Origin: Pratylenchus scribneri | Taxonomy: Eukaryota > Nematoda > Chromadorea > Rhabditida > Pratylenchidae | DNA: 64,000 nucleotides | NCBI GenBank assembly: GCA_030063045.1 | Contig: JAQSEB010000142.1 | Coordinates: 620,001 to 684,000, forward strand | Reading direction: 5' to 3' | Position numbers and translations under genes: made by a program | Shown: piece by piece, positions 48,233 through 58,236 of the stretch | How the letters are laid out: each line of letters starts with the position of its first letter | How positions within the stretch are numbered: position 1 is the stretch's first letter | The notes under the pieces: model-generated | The model's database searches: none | Seen by the model: the letters and a program-made list of their open reading frames with translations, nothing else | What the model was told of the DNA's origin: nothing

Positions 48233-48969
48233 AAATGGGGATAAGAATAAGTGGAACGAAAAGGGAAGAATGCCTCCCTCAATTTTAATCTCGAATTGGG
48301 TGTACCAAAGAAAATGTGCCGATTACAAGAGGATTTTTAGGATTGCCGACCAAACGATAAATGCCAGCACTTGTCCAATATGTGCCATTTACATAAGCTC
48401 CTTATTTTTTGAATGCTGCTAGCAAGTCTGACCGGCCATGGCTTCCACTTGGACTCTCGGCGCACTTGACCCGTTCTCCTTTTGTCATTTAAAATGCATG
48501 CCGCCGCCCCATTCATCTTGGCACCATCTGCGAGTGCCCATTGGCTCTCTGTCTCACCCTTTGTGCTCTCCATTGGAATGGGGGATTGGACCGCCCAGTC
48601 TTCACCGTATATAAAGCCTCTTCCCACTGCTTGGCCATTCGTTCATTCAACCCTCCGACCGACCGACCGTCCGTCCTACGGATCGTACCCATCTCGACGG
48701 CATCGACGATTATGGGGCAACGGCTAGGGGCTAGGGCTATGGCTTAGGGCAAGGATGGGACCCCCTTTTCTTAAATTTTTTGAAAACTAATTTCATAATT
48801 TCCCTTTTATTTTGAATGTTTAAATTTGCATAATTTCATAATTATTTGAATAAAATCCCACCCCTTTTCCTGCCTATATAAATCGTTACAAATCATCATT
48901 TTCCCATAAATAAAATCATTGAATAAATTTATCAGCACTAAAAGCAATAAATCGCAAGCAAAAACAAAA
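48233..48969 (+). promoter_or_regulatory. Long leader region before polymerase gene with two TATA boxes
   Basis: TATATAAA at 48608-48615 is followed 21 bases later by CATTCGTTCATTC but by no long ORF. A second TATATAAA at 48875-48882 precedes the polymerase ATG (48970) by 88 bases. TTTATCAG|CACTAAAAG near 48950 could be a 5'-UTR splice acceptor that links the first promoter to the polymerase. CCGACCGACCGACCGTCCGT is a short repeat at 48654. No convincing gene otherwise. Confidence 0.5.
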
Positions 48970-51900
48970 ATGCCTTCCAAAAATTCCGCCGCTTCCTCTT
49001 CCTCCTCATCCTCCTCTTCCGCTTCCACAATCCGCCCACCATCGCCAAAACGTTCAAAACGTGCTCATTCCCGCCATATGGTGGAAGACCTGCTCAAACC
49101 CGACAACTTTGGTCCCCGCCATCAAAAATATGTCCGCAAATTAGGCAGCGACATCGATTTCAATGACTCCTTCAAAAATGGCAAATTTTATGCCAAATAT
49201 ATAATTGAAAACCTTCCCGACGACCCGGAACATCTGCTCCGCATTTTGATCAAGCGAAGCATTGATGAGGCCATGGAACTGGCTGAACAACGCACCGGCT
49301 TTGTGCCAGACCGCATTGGCACGGCTATCACGTCACCGCACCTCGACAAACCCGTCTACACGCCAATGCGGGCACCCAACGAGGACACTGCCGAGAATTT
49401 GCTCAACCGGTTCATGTGTGTCGTCCAATCGCGCACATCAAAGGGCAAAGGCAACATTTTGGGTGCTCCCTTCCAAATTCAAGTGGACACTTGCGCTGTG
49501 AAGGCCCTTCCACGTCATCAACAAATTCAAGGCAGCGGTAGTAGCGGAAGTGGCCAATACCGCCGAAAGCGTTGCAATCCAGTGCATCATCGAGTATGTG
49601 TTTAATTCATTTTGGATGGGGGAAAGAGGGGATGAATGGATGGCTAGATGGGATGGAAGGATGGAATTTATTTTACATTCTATTATTGCAGTTTCGTCCA
49701 CAAGGCCTCATTTTCGTCAACAACTCCCCATGGCGGCCCTATTGCCTCTTCTACGCAATGGAACTAACGCGGCTCCATTCAACACTTGACTCCTACAATT
49801 TTGGCCGCATCTATCACAGTGCTCCCGATAGCCTGTATAGGCGCATTCACCAGCTGATGAAAGATGCTGGCATTCCATTGAATCAGCCCACCTACGATGC
49901 GTGCATTCACGGAAAGCTCATAATCGACCATTGGAATGAAAAATATGGCCCCGCCGGACAACAATTCAAAATGTTCGTCTTTGAGGAAATGGGCGACTTT
50001 TCGCCAGCCTTCAAATATGGCTCCACTCAATGGAATGTGCCCATTCCAATTGTTCACATGGGCACACATTTCAACGGTGTTCGCCGTGCAGGGGCAATTT
50101 TTGAGGCCAACCACAAATACTGCTATGAATGCCTGACGCTGTTCCGCGCCGATTCCGATCATCGAAAAGATTGCAAAGCTCGGTAAGTTTTGGGCACTCA
50201 ACAAAGAAGGGGAATATGGGGAATAAAAATGAAATTGATCAATCAATCAATCAATCAATCATTAAACTAAACATTTTCTTTTAGATGCATCAATTGTGGA
50301 CGGGTCGGAGTGGGAAGGCCTTGCCCTCCGGAAGCTGGCTTTGCCCCTGTAACGTGCCTCCAATGCAACCGGACATTTGTGGCTGCAGATTGCTATCAGC
50401 ATCATTTGAGCCATGAATGTGCACGAAATAAACGCTGCACCGACTGTGGTGTCGTCTGGTCCATCAAAGACAACACACGTGATGGGCGACAGGGGCATGT
50501 ATGCGGCGAGACCCGCTGCATCAACTGTAATGGCTGGCACAAAGCCGAGGCTGGATGCTTCATGCAACCGCTGGTCATCAAAAAGCGGGATCCATATCGG
50601 CTGGTCAGTTTTGACGTCGAATGCACACAACACGAGCAGCTCCTCGACGAAAAGGCGTCCCCTACCAAGAAGCTGCTCCACAATGTCAACCAAATTGTGG
50701 CCCACGTCAATTGTAGCCGATGCATGGAGAATGGGATGTGCCGAAAACCACTCCGTGCCCACAAGCGCACATGTGAAATTTGTGGGACGGACAGGGCGGT
50801 CAGCTTCTCCGTGCGCCACCACAAACAGGCCGACATGGACAAGCACATCCAATCCAATGAGCCAATGGCCGATTTCCTCCGCTGGCTTCTCTACCAAATG
50901 CCAGTCAAATACACAACAATGGTTTACAGCCACTATGGAGGAAAATATGGTTGGTTTTAATAATTGCTTACTTATTGTTCATCTATGTACATCCTTCCAC
51001 CCCCACCCCTTCAGATATGATCATGGCTTTTCGGGAAATTTTCATGGAAGGTATGGTGCCTTCCATGATCAATCGGGGCAACAAAATGCTGCAGCTGAGA
51101 GTGCCAGCCATATCAATGCCAGCCGCCGATGTCAACAACGCACATCAAAGAGGACAACGTCGACCTCTTGTGAGCGGTGAGCTGATCTTCCAAGACAGCT
51201 ACAACTTGATGTGTGCCGCTCTCGGTAAATTGCCAGGCGCATATGGTTTGGACTGTCAGGATAAGCCGCCTTTCCCGATGTTGGCCAATCATCCGAAGAA
51301 CTATGGCCGGACAATCCCTTTTCCACCACTCGAAGATTTCCTCTTTGATGGGATGTCGCCGGAAAGGCAGGCCATTGTCAAGCCTTGGCATGACGAGCAA
51401 GTGGCCAAAGGCGCGACCTTCAATTTGGATGAGCAGTTGGCAGATTACTGCTGGAATGACGGTAATGAAAGGGGGGGGGGAATGCATGGATGTAAATGAT
51501 TGAATGGAAAACATTTTAGTCATAATCCTGGCCGAAGCATTGATGGCTTTCCGCAAGGAATTCATGGAGCTGACCAAGCCCAAAAATGGCCAATCCTTGC
51601 CAATCGATATTTTGCGGGATAATATGACGGTAAGAGATGGGATCAGAACAAATTGACTTAAACAATTCGAATGTATTTAGATCTCGTCCGCATGCTTTGG
51701 CCACTTCCGCGTTAACCACCTGAAGGAGAAGCGGCTTGCAATCATTCCCCATCAAGGGTATGATCCGTGCGACACCCAAAGTCGATTGGCCTTGAAATTC
51801 TTGTCCTTCAAATCATGGTTTCATCGCTGCCATATCCAAACAGCAATGAGCAGAGGCGGCGAGAAGAAGGTTGGCAAATACAAGTTGGATGGCTACATTC

Positions 51901-53883
51901 CCCAATGGGACATGGGCATCGAGGTGCATGGCTGTCTTTATCATGGATGCCCGTGCCGCTTCCCTGATCCGAACATGATCATCCACCATAAAAACAGGCG
52001 GATGACTGTGGCCAAAGTGCGAGAGGAGGACGAGGCCAGGCTCAGCTTCCTTCGTTCCAAGCTGAGGGGTGGTGTGCAAGTCTTTTGGGAATGCGAGATC
52101 TACGCGATGGAACGAGAATGCCCAATGCTCCGTCGCTTCATGAAACGATGCCAAGTGCCTCGGCCCCTTCGCCTACGGGACTGCTTCTTTGGTGGCCGCA
52201 CCGGCCCAATGCGCATGCACTACAAGTGCCCGCCTGGCTACAAAATGGCCTATTATGACTTTTGCAGGTACAAGTGAAGGGAGGGAACAAAATTGTTTGA
52301 TCAGGGTTGTAATGATGTTCTCTTTTTAGCCTGTACCCTTCGGTAATGGCCACAACAGCATATCCCATTGGCCACCCAAAGCTGCACATAATGGAGGGCC
52401 CCGATCGAAAGGTCAATTGGACCCGTCCGGAGGATGTGCCAGTCAACGGGATTTTGAACGTCCATGTTGTCCCACCTGAACATTGTGACGTGCCGGTTCT
52501 GCCAGCCAAATTCAATGACGGCCGTCTTCTCTTCCCGCTATGCCGCACTTGCGCAACGGACTACCCCCAGGGTGCGGTCATGCCTCGATATTCCTGTCCC
52601 CATTACGATCCGGTGAAACGTGGCTGGGAAGGTCTGGTCACATCAATCGAATTGCGGGAGGCATTGGCCGTCGGCTACCGGGTGGATGAATACTTCCGTT
52701 CCTACGAATGGGAGGAATGGGACGACACCGTGTTTCGAGGGTACATCGCCGAAATGATGGAAATGAAGATTCATGCATCAGGCTTCCCCATTGCCGTGGC
52801 TGGCAAGCGGGAGAAGGAGGATCAATTCATCCGTGAGTGCGACGAAAAATTCGGCATCAAGATCGAGCGGGAAAAGATGAGGCCGAACAAGGCGCGGCGA
52901 GCCATTGCCAAGCTAATGGCCAACAACCTTTGGTGAGTTCATGGGTTGGATGAATGTGATTTATCTTCTTCACCCATAATTAAGGGGTCGGTTTGCGCTG
53001 CGCTGCAACCTCACCAAATGCCACATCACGAATAGCCCCGCCGAATACCGTCGCTTCCACGAGAACCCGACTTTGCAAATCAATCGGGCGGACGAATTGA
53101 CTCCGGACATCATCATGATGAGCTATGAAGTGTTGGACGAGTTCGTCGAGGAGAATGCCTCCAGCAATGTGATGATTTCGGCCTGGACCACTGCCGCAGC
53201 CCGCATCAAGCTGCTGCATGAAATGCAAAAAGTGGTCGCCGCCGGTGGAATCCTGCTCTATACCGACACAGGTGAATTCACCCACCTCCTTGATTAGGAA
53301 ATCTCATACGCATCATCTTCATTTCGCAGATTCCATCATCTTTGCATACAAAGAGTCGGAAGGATGCCCACTGGAAACCGGCGATCACATTGGCGAACTC
53401 ACTGACGAATATCCAGGTGAATTGGCTGGGATTTGAATGTGTTGTTGAATGAATGAATCATTTGTAGATTACGACCTTGTGGAGTTTGTCAGCAGCGGAT
53501 GCAAGGCTTACGGTATCCAAATGCGGCACAAAGTGACCGGCGAGATAAAAATCGTCATGCGCCTCCGTGGGATAACACTCACAGGCAGTACATCACGGCT
53601 GCTCCATTTCGACACCTTCAAGCGTTGCGTCTTCGAATTTGGCAAAGCGGCTGAGCTAATGGAGGCAGACGGCAATGGGGAGGCTGAAATCGAGCTGTTG
53701 GAGGATTTGAGCCAGCGGGATGAGCGGGACTGGACCATCCAGCTGGAGTACTCCAACTTCATCCAGGCCAACATTGCAAAAGGGCATGTCACATCTCGGC
53801 CAATGACGAAACGCTATCGTCCCATCGTGTCCAAGGGGATTGTCACCAAGGGGCTGATCATCAAAGACTTTGGCGCCAGATGA
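48970..53883 (+). CDS. pPolB: Protein-primed-type family B DNA polymerase, 1438 aa, 10 exons
   Basis: Exons 48970-49593, 49692-50182, 50285-50949, 51015-51461, 51520-51629, 51681-52267, 52330-52932, 52985-53271, 53330-53416 and 53468-53883 join in frame. All exonuclease and polymerase motifs are present: Exo I FDVE, Exo II HYGGKYD, Exo III YCWND, Pol A DFCSLYPSV, Pol B KLMANNLWGRF, Pol C YTDTDS and a KAY motif near the end. A GYIPQWDMGIEVHGCLYHGC stretch before Pol A is the typical Polinton signature. The N-terminal third contains a Ser-rich leader and Cys/His clusters (CINCGRVG, CTDCGVVW, CINCNGWH) that may bind zinc. It replicates the element, presumably priming from a terminal protein. Five of the nine introns fall within or next to catalytic motifs (see findings). 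Confidence 0.95.
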
Positions 53884-53967
53884 TCGATCGATCAATTGTG
53901 ATATTTTTGTTCATATTGTACATTTCAATTGCACATTCCAATTTCATTTCACACAATTCATTTATTA

Positions 53968-53973
53968 AATAAA
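53968..53973 (+). terminator. PolyA signal of the polymerase gene
   Basis: AATAAA 85 bases after the polymerase stop codon. Confidence 0.5.
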
Positions 53974-54140
53974 GTTTGAATGTAAATATTTTTTGTCCAT
54001 TCATCAATTTTATTTTGTAATGGGTTCATAAGCCCTGAAATATCTATTGTCCTTTCCCCCGCCACCCTTGATAATACCTCCCATTTTAGTCGTCAGCCAA
54101 TCAGCCACCTTCCCACTTCATCAACAACAACAACATCAAA

Positions 54141-54826
54141 ATGGTCGTGGGCTTAGAATTTGACCTCAGCACGTTCATCATCTTCTACATGTGCCGGCGA
54201 ATCACCAATGACCAGCCTTACAGCAATTGGTCATTGCAATGGCAAGAGGCCCCCTATTGCCTTGAGGACAATCCGCCCACCCGTTGGGTCACCATTGAGA
54301 AGGCACTTCGAATTGTGGAGGACGAGAATCGGCAACTTTTCGATGAGCTTCTGCTCAGGGCCAACAACACCCCAATCGGCTACAAATTGTTCCTTGCCGA
54401 ACTCGACAAACATTTCGACGAGGTAACAAACAGATGGGGTAAACAACACTAAAACATTTCGATTAGGTAACACAAGATTGGGGCAAAAATCTGTCGACAA
54501 TGTTGGCCATTTCTATGATTGGACGATATGGGCGAATGTTGGCCGAGGCCGATGCAACTCTTGATGATGGCCGACGATATCGACAGGAGATGCACCAAGT
54601 TAGCCTCTTCGGCTATCTCACCGTCAATCGCAAATGGGCAGGACAGACAATGGGCAATTGGCTGAGCATTGAGAACGAATGCCTTCGACTGGTGAATCAT
54701 TGGGATCAGAAGAAGATGAAGAAGGGCATCCTCGGTCATTGGGCTTTGACCGAAACTTTGAAGATTGCCGCATTGACTGGCGGGATATTTTCCATTGCCT
54801 ATTTCATATACCGTCGATTTGTTTAA
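54141..54826 (+). CDS. Bcl-2-like protein with C-terminal membrane anchor, 213 aa
   Basis: Exons 54141-54422 and 54467-54826 join at phase 0. In order: a BH4-like start (LSTFIIFYMCRR...YSNW), a BH3-like LRIVEDE (residues 56-62, against LxxxGDE), a BH1-like stretch with DWGK at 98-101 followed by LSTMLAISMIGRYGRML, a BH2-like GNWLSIENECLRLVNHW (157-173) and a C-terminal membrane helix at 193-209 with basic end. Length and layout match multi-domain Bcl-2 proteins and viral homologues, so it probably sits on mitochondrial or ER membranes and blocks cell death. The call rests on motif order, not on a search. The single intron is a recent tandem duplication (see findings). AATAAA at 54885. Confidence 0.65.
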
Positions 54827-55064
54827 CGCATCTCCCACTCTCATTTACTTATACACATTTTTCTCATTATTTATTTTTCTTTGGAATAAACAATTCATCA
54901 ATCAGATTGTATCTTGGAAGGGGGGAGGGAGGGATTAAGAAATGGGTGAGAATGGGTGGGGTGAATTTGGATGGGTTGGCTTGGGTTATTGAATGGCTGA
55001 ATGGCCGACGTAGTCTTCATCCATTTGCCTTGTCCCCCATTTTGTCTAAACACATTGAGCCCCA

Positions 55065-55584
55065 ATGGCCTATAACAACTCTTCCTTCCCAACAATCCCC
55101 CAAATTATTCCCACTAAAATTCCATGGGTACCGGTTGGCAATTGCACCTGCCCATTGGAATTAAACAAATGCTTCCGACCATCCATCTACTCGAAGCCGA
55201 TATTGTGCGTTCATCAGCACATATCCGATTTGGACGCCTTCCTTTCCACGGAGCCATGCCCATCAAACAACAACAAAATTGAAGCTGAGTGCATCTCTGA
55301 GAAGTGGTTTTTGATTGGAATAGGAATGGTGAGCTTCCTCCAGGCAAGTTTTGAATTCAAAGTCGATTCGATCCAATCTACACATCTTTCAGCTTCTGAT
55401 GCTGATTGGGATGGGATTGATCTGCTGCTTCCGGGGACGTCAACCATCCAATCGACCAAAGGCGAAGGAACGTCCGACGAAAAAGGATGCCATCAAGCGG
55501 GAGGAGCAGCTGGTGGTTGTCACTCGTCCGCAACCATTGGTGATTGATTTTGGGTTCATACTCATCAGGGGATATGCCATTTAG
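55065..55584 (+). CDS. One-pass membrane protein with Cys-rich ectodomain, 151 aa
   Basis: Exons 55065-55328 and 55393-55584 join at phase 0. There is no signal peptide; the first 80 residues carry eight Cys or so (NCTCPLELNKCF, ILCVHQH, EPCPS, AECIS). One membrane helix spans the exon junction (FLIGIGMLLMLIGMGLI-like), followed by CCFRGR and a basic tail. This Cys-rich head plus single helix recalls virion surface or entry-type membrane proteins, but I recognise no family. It lies between the Bcl-2-like and PAZ genes. Confidence 0.55.
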
Positions 55585-56077
55585 GGGATAGGGGTTAGGT
55601 TATAGGGGCCGCATGTATATTAGGGGCTAGGGTTAGGGAATAGGGGGATCACCTATTGCTTATACCCCTAAGCCCCTAAATCACATGCTGGCCCCTAATA
55701 CCTAACCAAAATACCTAGCCCTAATACCGACCCCCCTCTCGATTCAACAATTAATTCCCCTTTCCCTCCTCCTTAGGCCGAAATCGAAATGCCGCTGATC
55801 CAGCCAGCTCATCCACAGTCCCAGAGTGAATATTGCCACCCGGCTGAAGAAGGAAGGAAATCGAGAATGGATGAACAACCGACTTTCGATTCTTTTTTAT
55901 CATGAATTTATTCATCATCAAAAATAATTATTATTGATAATCATGACAAATAAATAATTGTGTGTTTGATAATTAGTGGGAAGAAGATGAAATTGGGGAA
56001 AAATTAAGGATTAGGAGTTATCGATTTAAGGGGAAAATTGACATAATTAGTGGGAAGAAGATGAAATTTGGGAAAAA
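55585..56077. other. Intergenic, convergent 3' ends, TAGGGG/CCCCTAA-rich
   Basis: 55570-55740 is dense in TAGGGG and CCCTAA-like strings (GGGGATAGGGGTTAGG, TACCCCTAAGCCCCTAAAT) in both orientations. TTTATT at 55907 (AATAAA on the minus strand) likely ends the PAZ transcript. A 30-base segment GTGGGAAGAAGATGAAATT is repeated at 55976 and 56050. Confidence 0.55.
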
Positions 56078-56965
56078 TTAGTGGTCTAAAGTGAGTGGAT
56101 TGGCATATTCTCGGATGCACACTCGCTTTGCCTTCCAAGTCCCATCATCCAGTCGGGCCCAACGCACAAAGTAACGTGCACATGGAGGTGGCACACTCGG
56201 TGGTGGTGGTTGACGGGCGAAACATGTATTCACTTCGTCCGCATCTTCCCCATCTGCCACAACCGCACTGATCAGAGGGATTTCACGTCTGGCCCTCTCC
56301 ATCTTGGCAAATTCTGCACACCTGGCCATTGACTCCTCTCGTTCGGCACGGGCAATACTTCGGGCCAATGATTCGGCATATGATGAGGAGGAGGAAGTGG
56401 ACAGGGAGGATGCAGGACGAGCATAGTTGTCCCCATCTCCCTGTTGTCGTTGTCGATTGGCATCCTCTTCAAAAGGGGTGGCATAGACATGTTCATCATC
56501 CGGCTTTTGATGTTGCCGATGCTGATCATCCACCACTTGTGGAGGCGGAATCGGTGGCAATTGTGGTGGAATTGGCGGCAAATTAGGGATCAGACGAACC
56601 AGCTCGAGTGGATAAAATTCTTGTTGTCGGCCATAATTGGTGTAAACGACAGCCGGATGGAATGGATATTTGAGACGGATGTTGTGCCGATTAAAATAGT
56701 ATTGAGGTAGTTTGGAATTGAAGGGGTAGCGTAGTTTGCCAAGAGCAGGCAACCTGTCCGCCCCACGCCAAGTCAAGCCTTCAAAAATCAGTGAACGGTA
56801 GGAACCATTGCGATCACGGAAGTTGGTTAGGAGAAGGCGTGGTAGGAAATGAGCAGCCACATGTTCATGTGTCTGAAGGTCTAGTAGGCGATGGCGTACT
56901 TGCTCATTTGTGCAATCGAGAAAATTGGCAATTTCATCCAACAGAGTTATGGAATTGTTTGCCAT
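56078..56965 (-). CDS. Stand-alone PAZ-domain protein (Argonaute-like small-RNA 3'-end pocket), 295 aa
   Basis: Single exon; start 56965 (AAAAATGGC), since an upstream in-frame ATG at 57046 lies before the TATA box. Residues about 5-127 follow the PAZ pattern: ITLLDEIANFL, LPRLLLTNF, SYRSLIFEGLT, then the signature SKLPQYYFNRHNIRLKYP and, after a short gap, EFYPLELVRLI. There is no N, MID or PIWI domain, so it cannot slice. A polyproline linker (PPIPPQLPPIPPPQ), a Ser/Glu/Arg-rich region and a short C-terminal domain (ARYFVRWARLDDGTWKAKR) follow. PAZ domains in Argonaute and Dicer hold the 3' end of small RNAs; alone it could sequester siRNAs. It is the only minus-strand gene in the element. 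Confidence 0.8.
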   Translation of the reverse strand: MANNSITLLDEIANFLDCTNEQVRHRLLDLQTHEHVAAHFLPRLLLTNFRDRNGSYRSLIFEGLTWRGADRLPALGKLRYPFNSKLPQYYFNRHNIRLKYPFHPAVVYTNYGRQQEFYPLELVRLIPNLPPIPPQLPPIPPPQVVDDQHRQHQKPDDEHVYATPFEEDANRQRQQGDGDNYARPASSLSTSSSSSYAESLARSIARAEREESMARCAEFAKMERARREIPLISAVVADGEDADEVNTCFARQPPPPSVPPPCARYFVRWARLDDGTWKAKRVCIREYANPLTLDH

Positions 56966-56989
56966 TTTTTGCTTGGCTGATTTAGTCGA

Positions 56990-57040
56990 ATGAATGAATG
57001 AATGAAAAATGTGAAAGCTGGGTAAATTCCATGCCTTATA
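56990..57040 (-). promoter_or_regulatory. Core promoter of the PAZ gene
   Basis: TTTATAAGG (minus strand, plus 57034-57041) is followed about 30 bases on by TTCATTCATTCATTCG (plus 56988-57003), the same arrangement as at the genes starting 57229 and 58237. Confidence 0.6.
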
Positions 57041-57122
57041 AAGCATAGAAATTGGATCAGAGCCAACAAATCACAACTCCTCCCACCAAATTCTGGTGCC
57101 AAATCACGCCCATTTAGAACGG

Positions 57123-57170
57123 TATAAATACCCGAAAAATCAGGTTATTCCTCATTTCATTCATCATCAG
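57123..57170 (+). promoter_or_regulatory. Core promoter of the GW-motif gene
   Basis: GGTATAAATA at 57121 is followed 29 bases later by TCATTTCATTCATCATCAG. About 80 bases separate this TATA box from the divergent PAZ-gene TATA box. Confidence 0.6.
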
Positions 57171-57228
57171 TTCGCCATTGAATTCTTCTCCATCATCATC
57201 TTCCTGAGCTTTATTCCACCAAAAAAAA

Positions 57229-57759
57229 ATGTCCAGCGAACAAGCCAGTGAAGAAATTGTACGAGAAGAAAAGCCTAACAAAAACAACGACAATAAAAAA
57301 CATAGCTCTTGGGCTGCTGAAAGCGATGATCAGGAGGAAGATCAATCGGGCAGCGATGATGAATCCGACAATGGTGGCTGGGCAGCAAAGTCCAGCAGCA
57401 ACAACAACAACAAAAAGCGCAAATCATCATCGTCGTCGGGATGGGGCAAGAAAAAGCCGAAAAACCGTGAGCTGTGGAAGCTGGTGATGATGCGAAAAGT
57501 TACGGCCATCACATTTCGTTTCGGGTAAAATCCCACCAGTCGATTGATTCAATCAAATTCCTACAATTATAGTGATCGCTGTTCATGTGCTCAACTGCTT
57601 TTCGATGACAAGGAGAAGCAGAAGGAGCATCGGGACGGCTCTGTTTCGACCCGAATTCGTTTGTGTGAAGAATGCGTGCAGCTGAACATCGAAGCGAACG
57701 AGGCAGTCGGAAAATTCTACGAGCCGAAGAAGGGCAACGGGAGTTGGAAGAAGAAGTAG
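57229..57759 (+). CDS. GW/WG-motif protein, candidate Argonaute-hook, 160 aa
   Basis: Exons 57229-57524 and 57573-57759 join in frame (GG|T). The first 80 residues are disordered, acidic and Ser/Asn-rich, with evenly spaced tryptophans in small-residue contexts: SSWAAESDD (W28), GGWAAKSSS (W51) and SGWGKKK (W72). A basic patch (NKKRKSS) could be a nuclear signal. The C-terminal part is folded-looking with CSC and CEEC pairs that may bind zinc. GW/WG repeats with spacings above about ten residues bind tryptophan pockets of Argonaute PIWI domains in GW182-type proteins and some viral suppressors. Divergently transcribed from the PAZ gene. AATAAA at 57860. Confidence 0.7.
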
Positions 57760-58134
57760 CAGCAGCCGGACAGCCGATGAAGATGATGCCAATCCAAACG
57801 ATTTATTCAAATCATTTCATTCATTTATCCATTCAATTTATTCAAATTTTTCCAAGCCGAATAAATAAATTTCAACATAAAGCAAAGGGATTTGTATATT
57901 TCATTCATTCAAACTCTGGGTCAATCCCATCGTCGAGAGGCGGCAAAATGCCTTTGTTGCCTTTGTCCCCGACATTTGTCCTCCTCATACCACTTAACCT
58001 GCCATTCCCTTCCTCTTTTCAACTGCTCCTCCTCCCCTAACCCTATTCGCATATTTAATTCGAGAGGCGGGATTGGGGTCGGTGAACATGCTTGTGGTGA
58101 AGAAATTCATTTCATCATCCTCCATCCGGCACAA
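57760..58134 (+). other. 3' end of the GW gene and promoter region of the next gene
   Basis: No gene seen; rich in ATTCATTCATT and CCTCCT strings. Confidence 0.5.
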
Positions 58135-58178
58135 TATAAAAGTCCCTCCTTCCAACCAGCATCCATTCATTCATCCTT
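58135..58178 (+). promoter_or_regulatory. Core promoter of the RING-like gene
   Basis: TATAAAAG at 58135, then CCATTCATTCATCC 28 bases downstream, 60 bases before the ATG at 58237. Confidence 0.6.
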
Positions 58179-58236
58179 ACATTTAAACCTTCATTTGAAC
58201 TCCGCTACTATTTTTGCCAGCAAAAAATCAAGCGAA

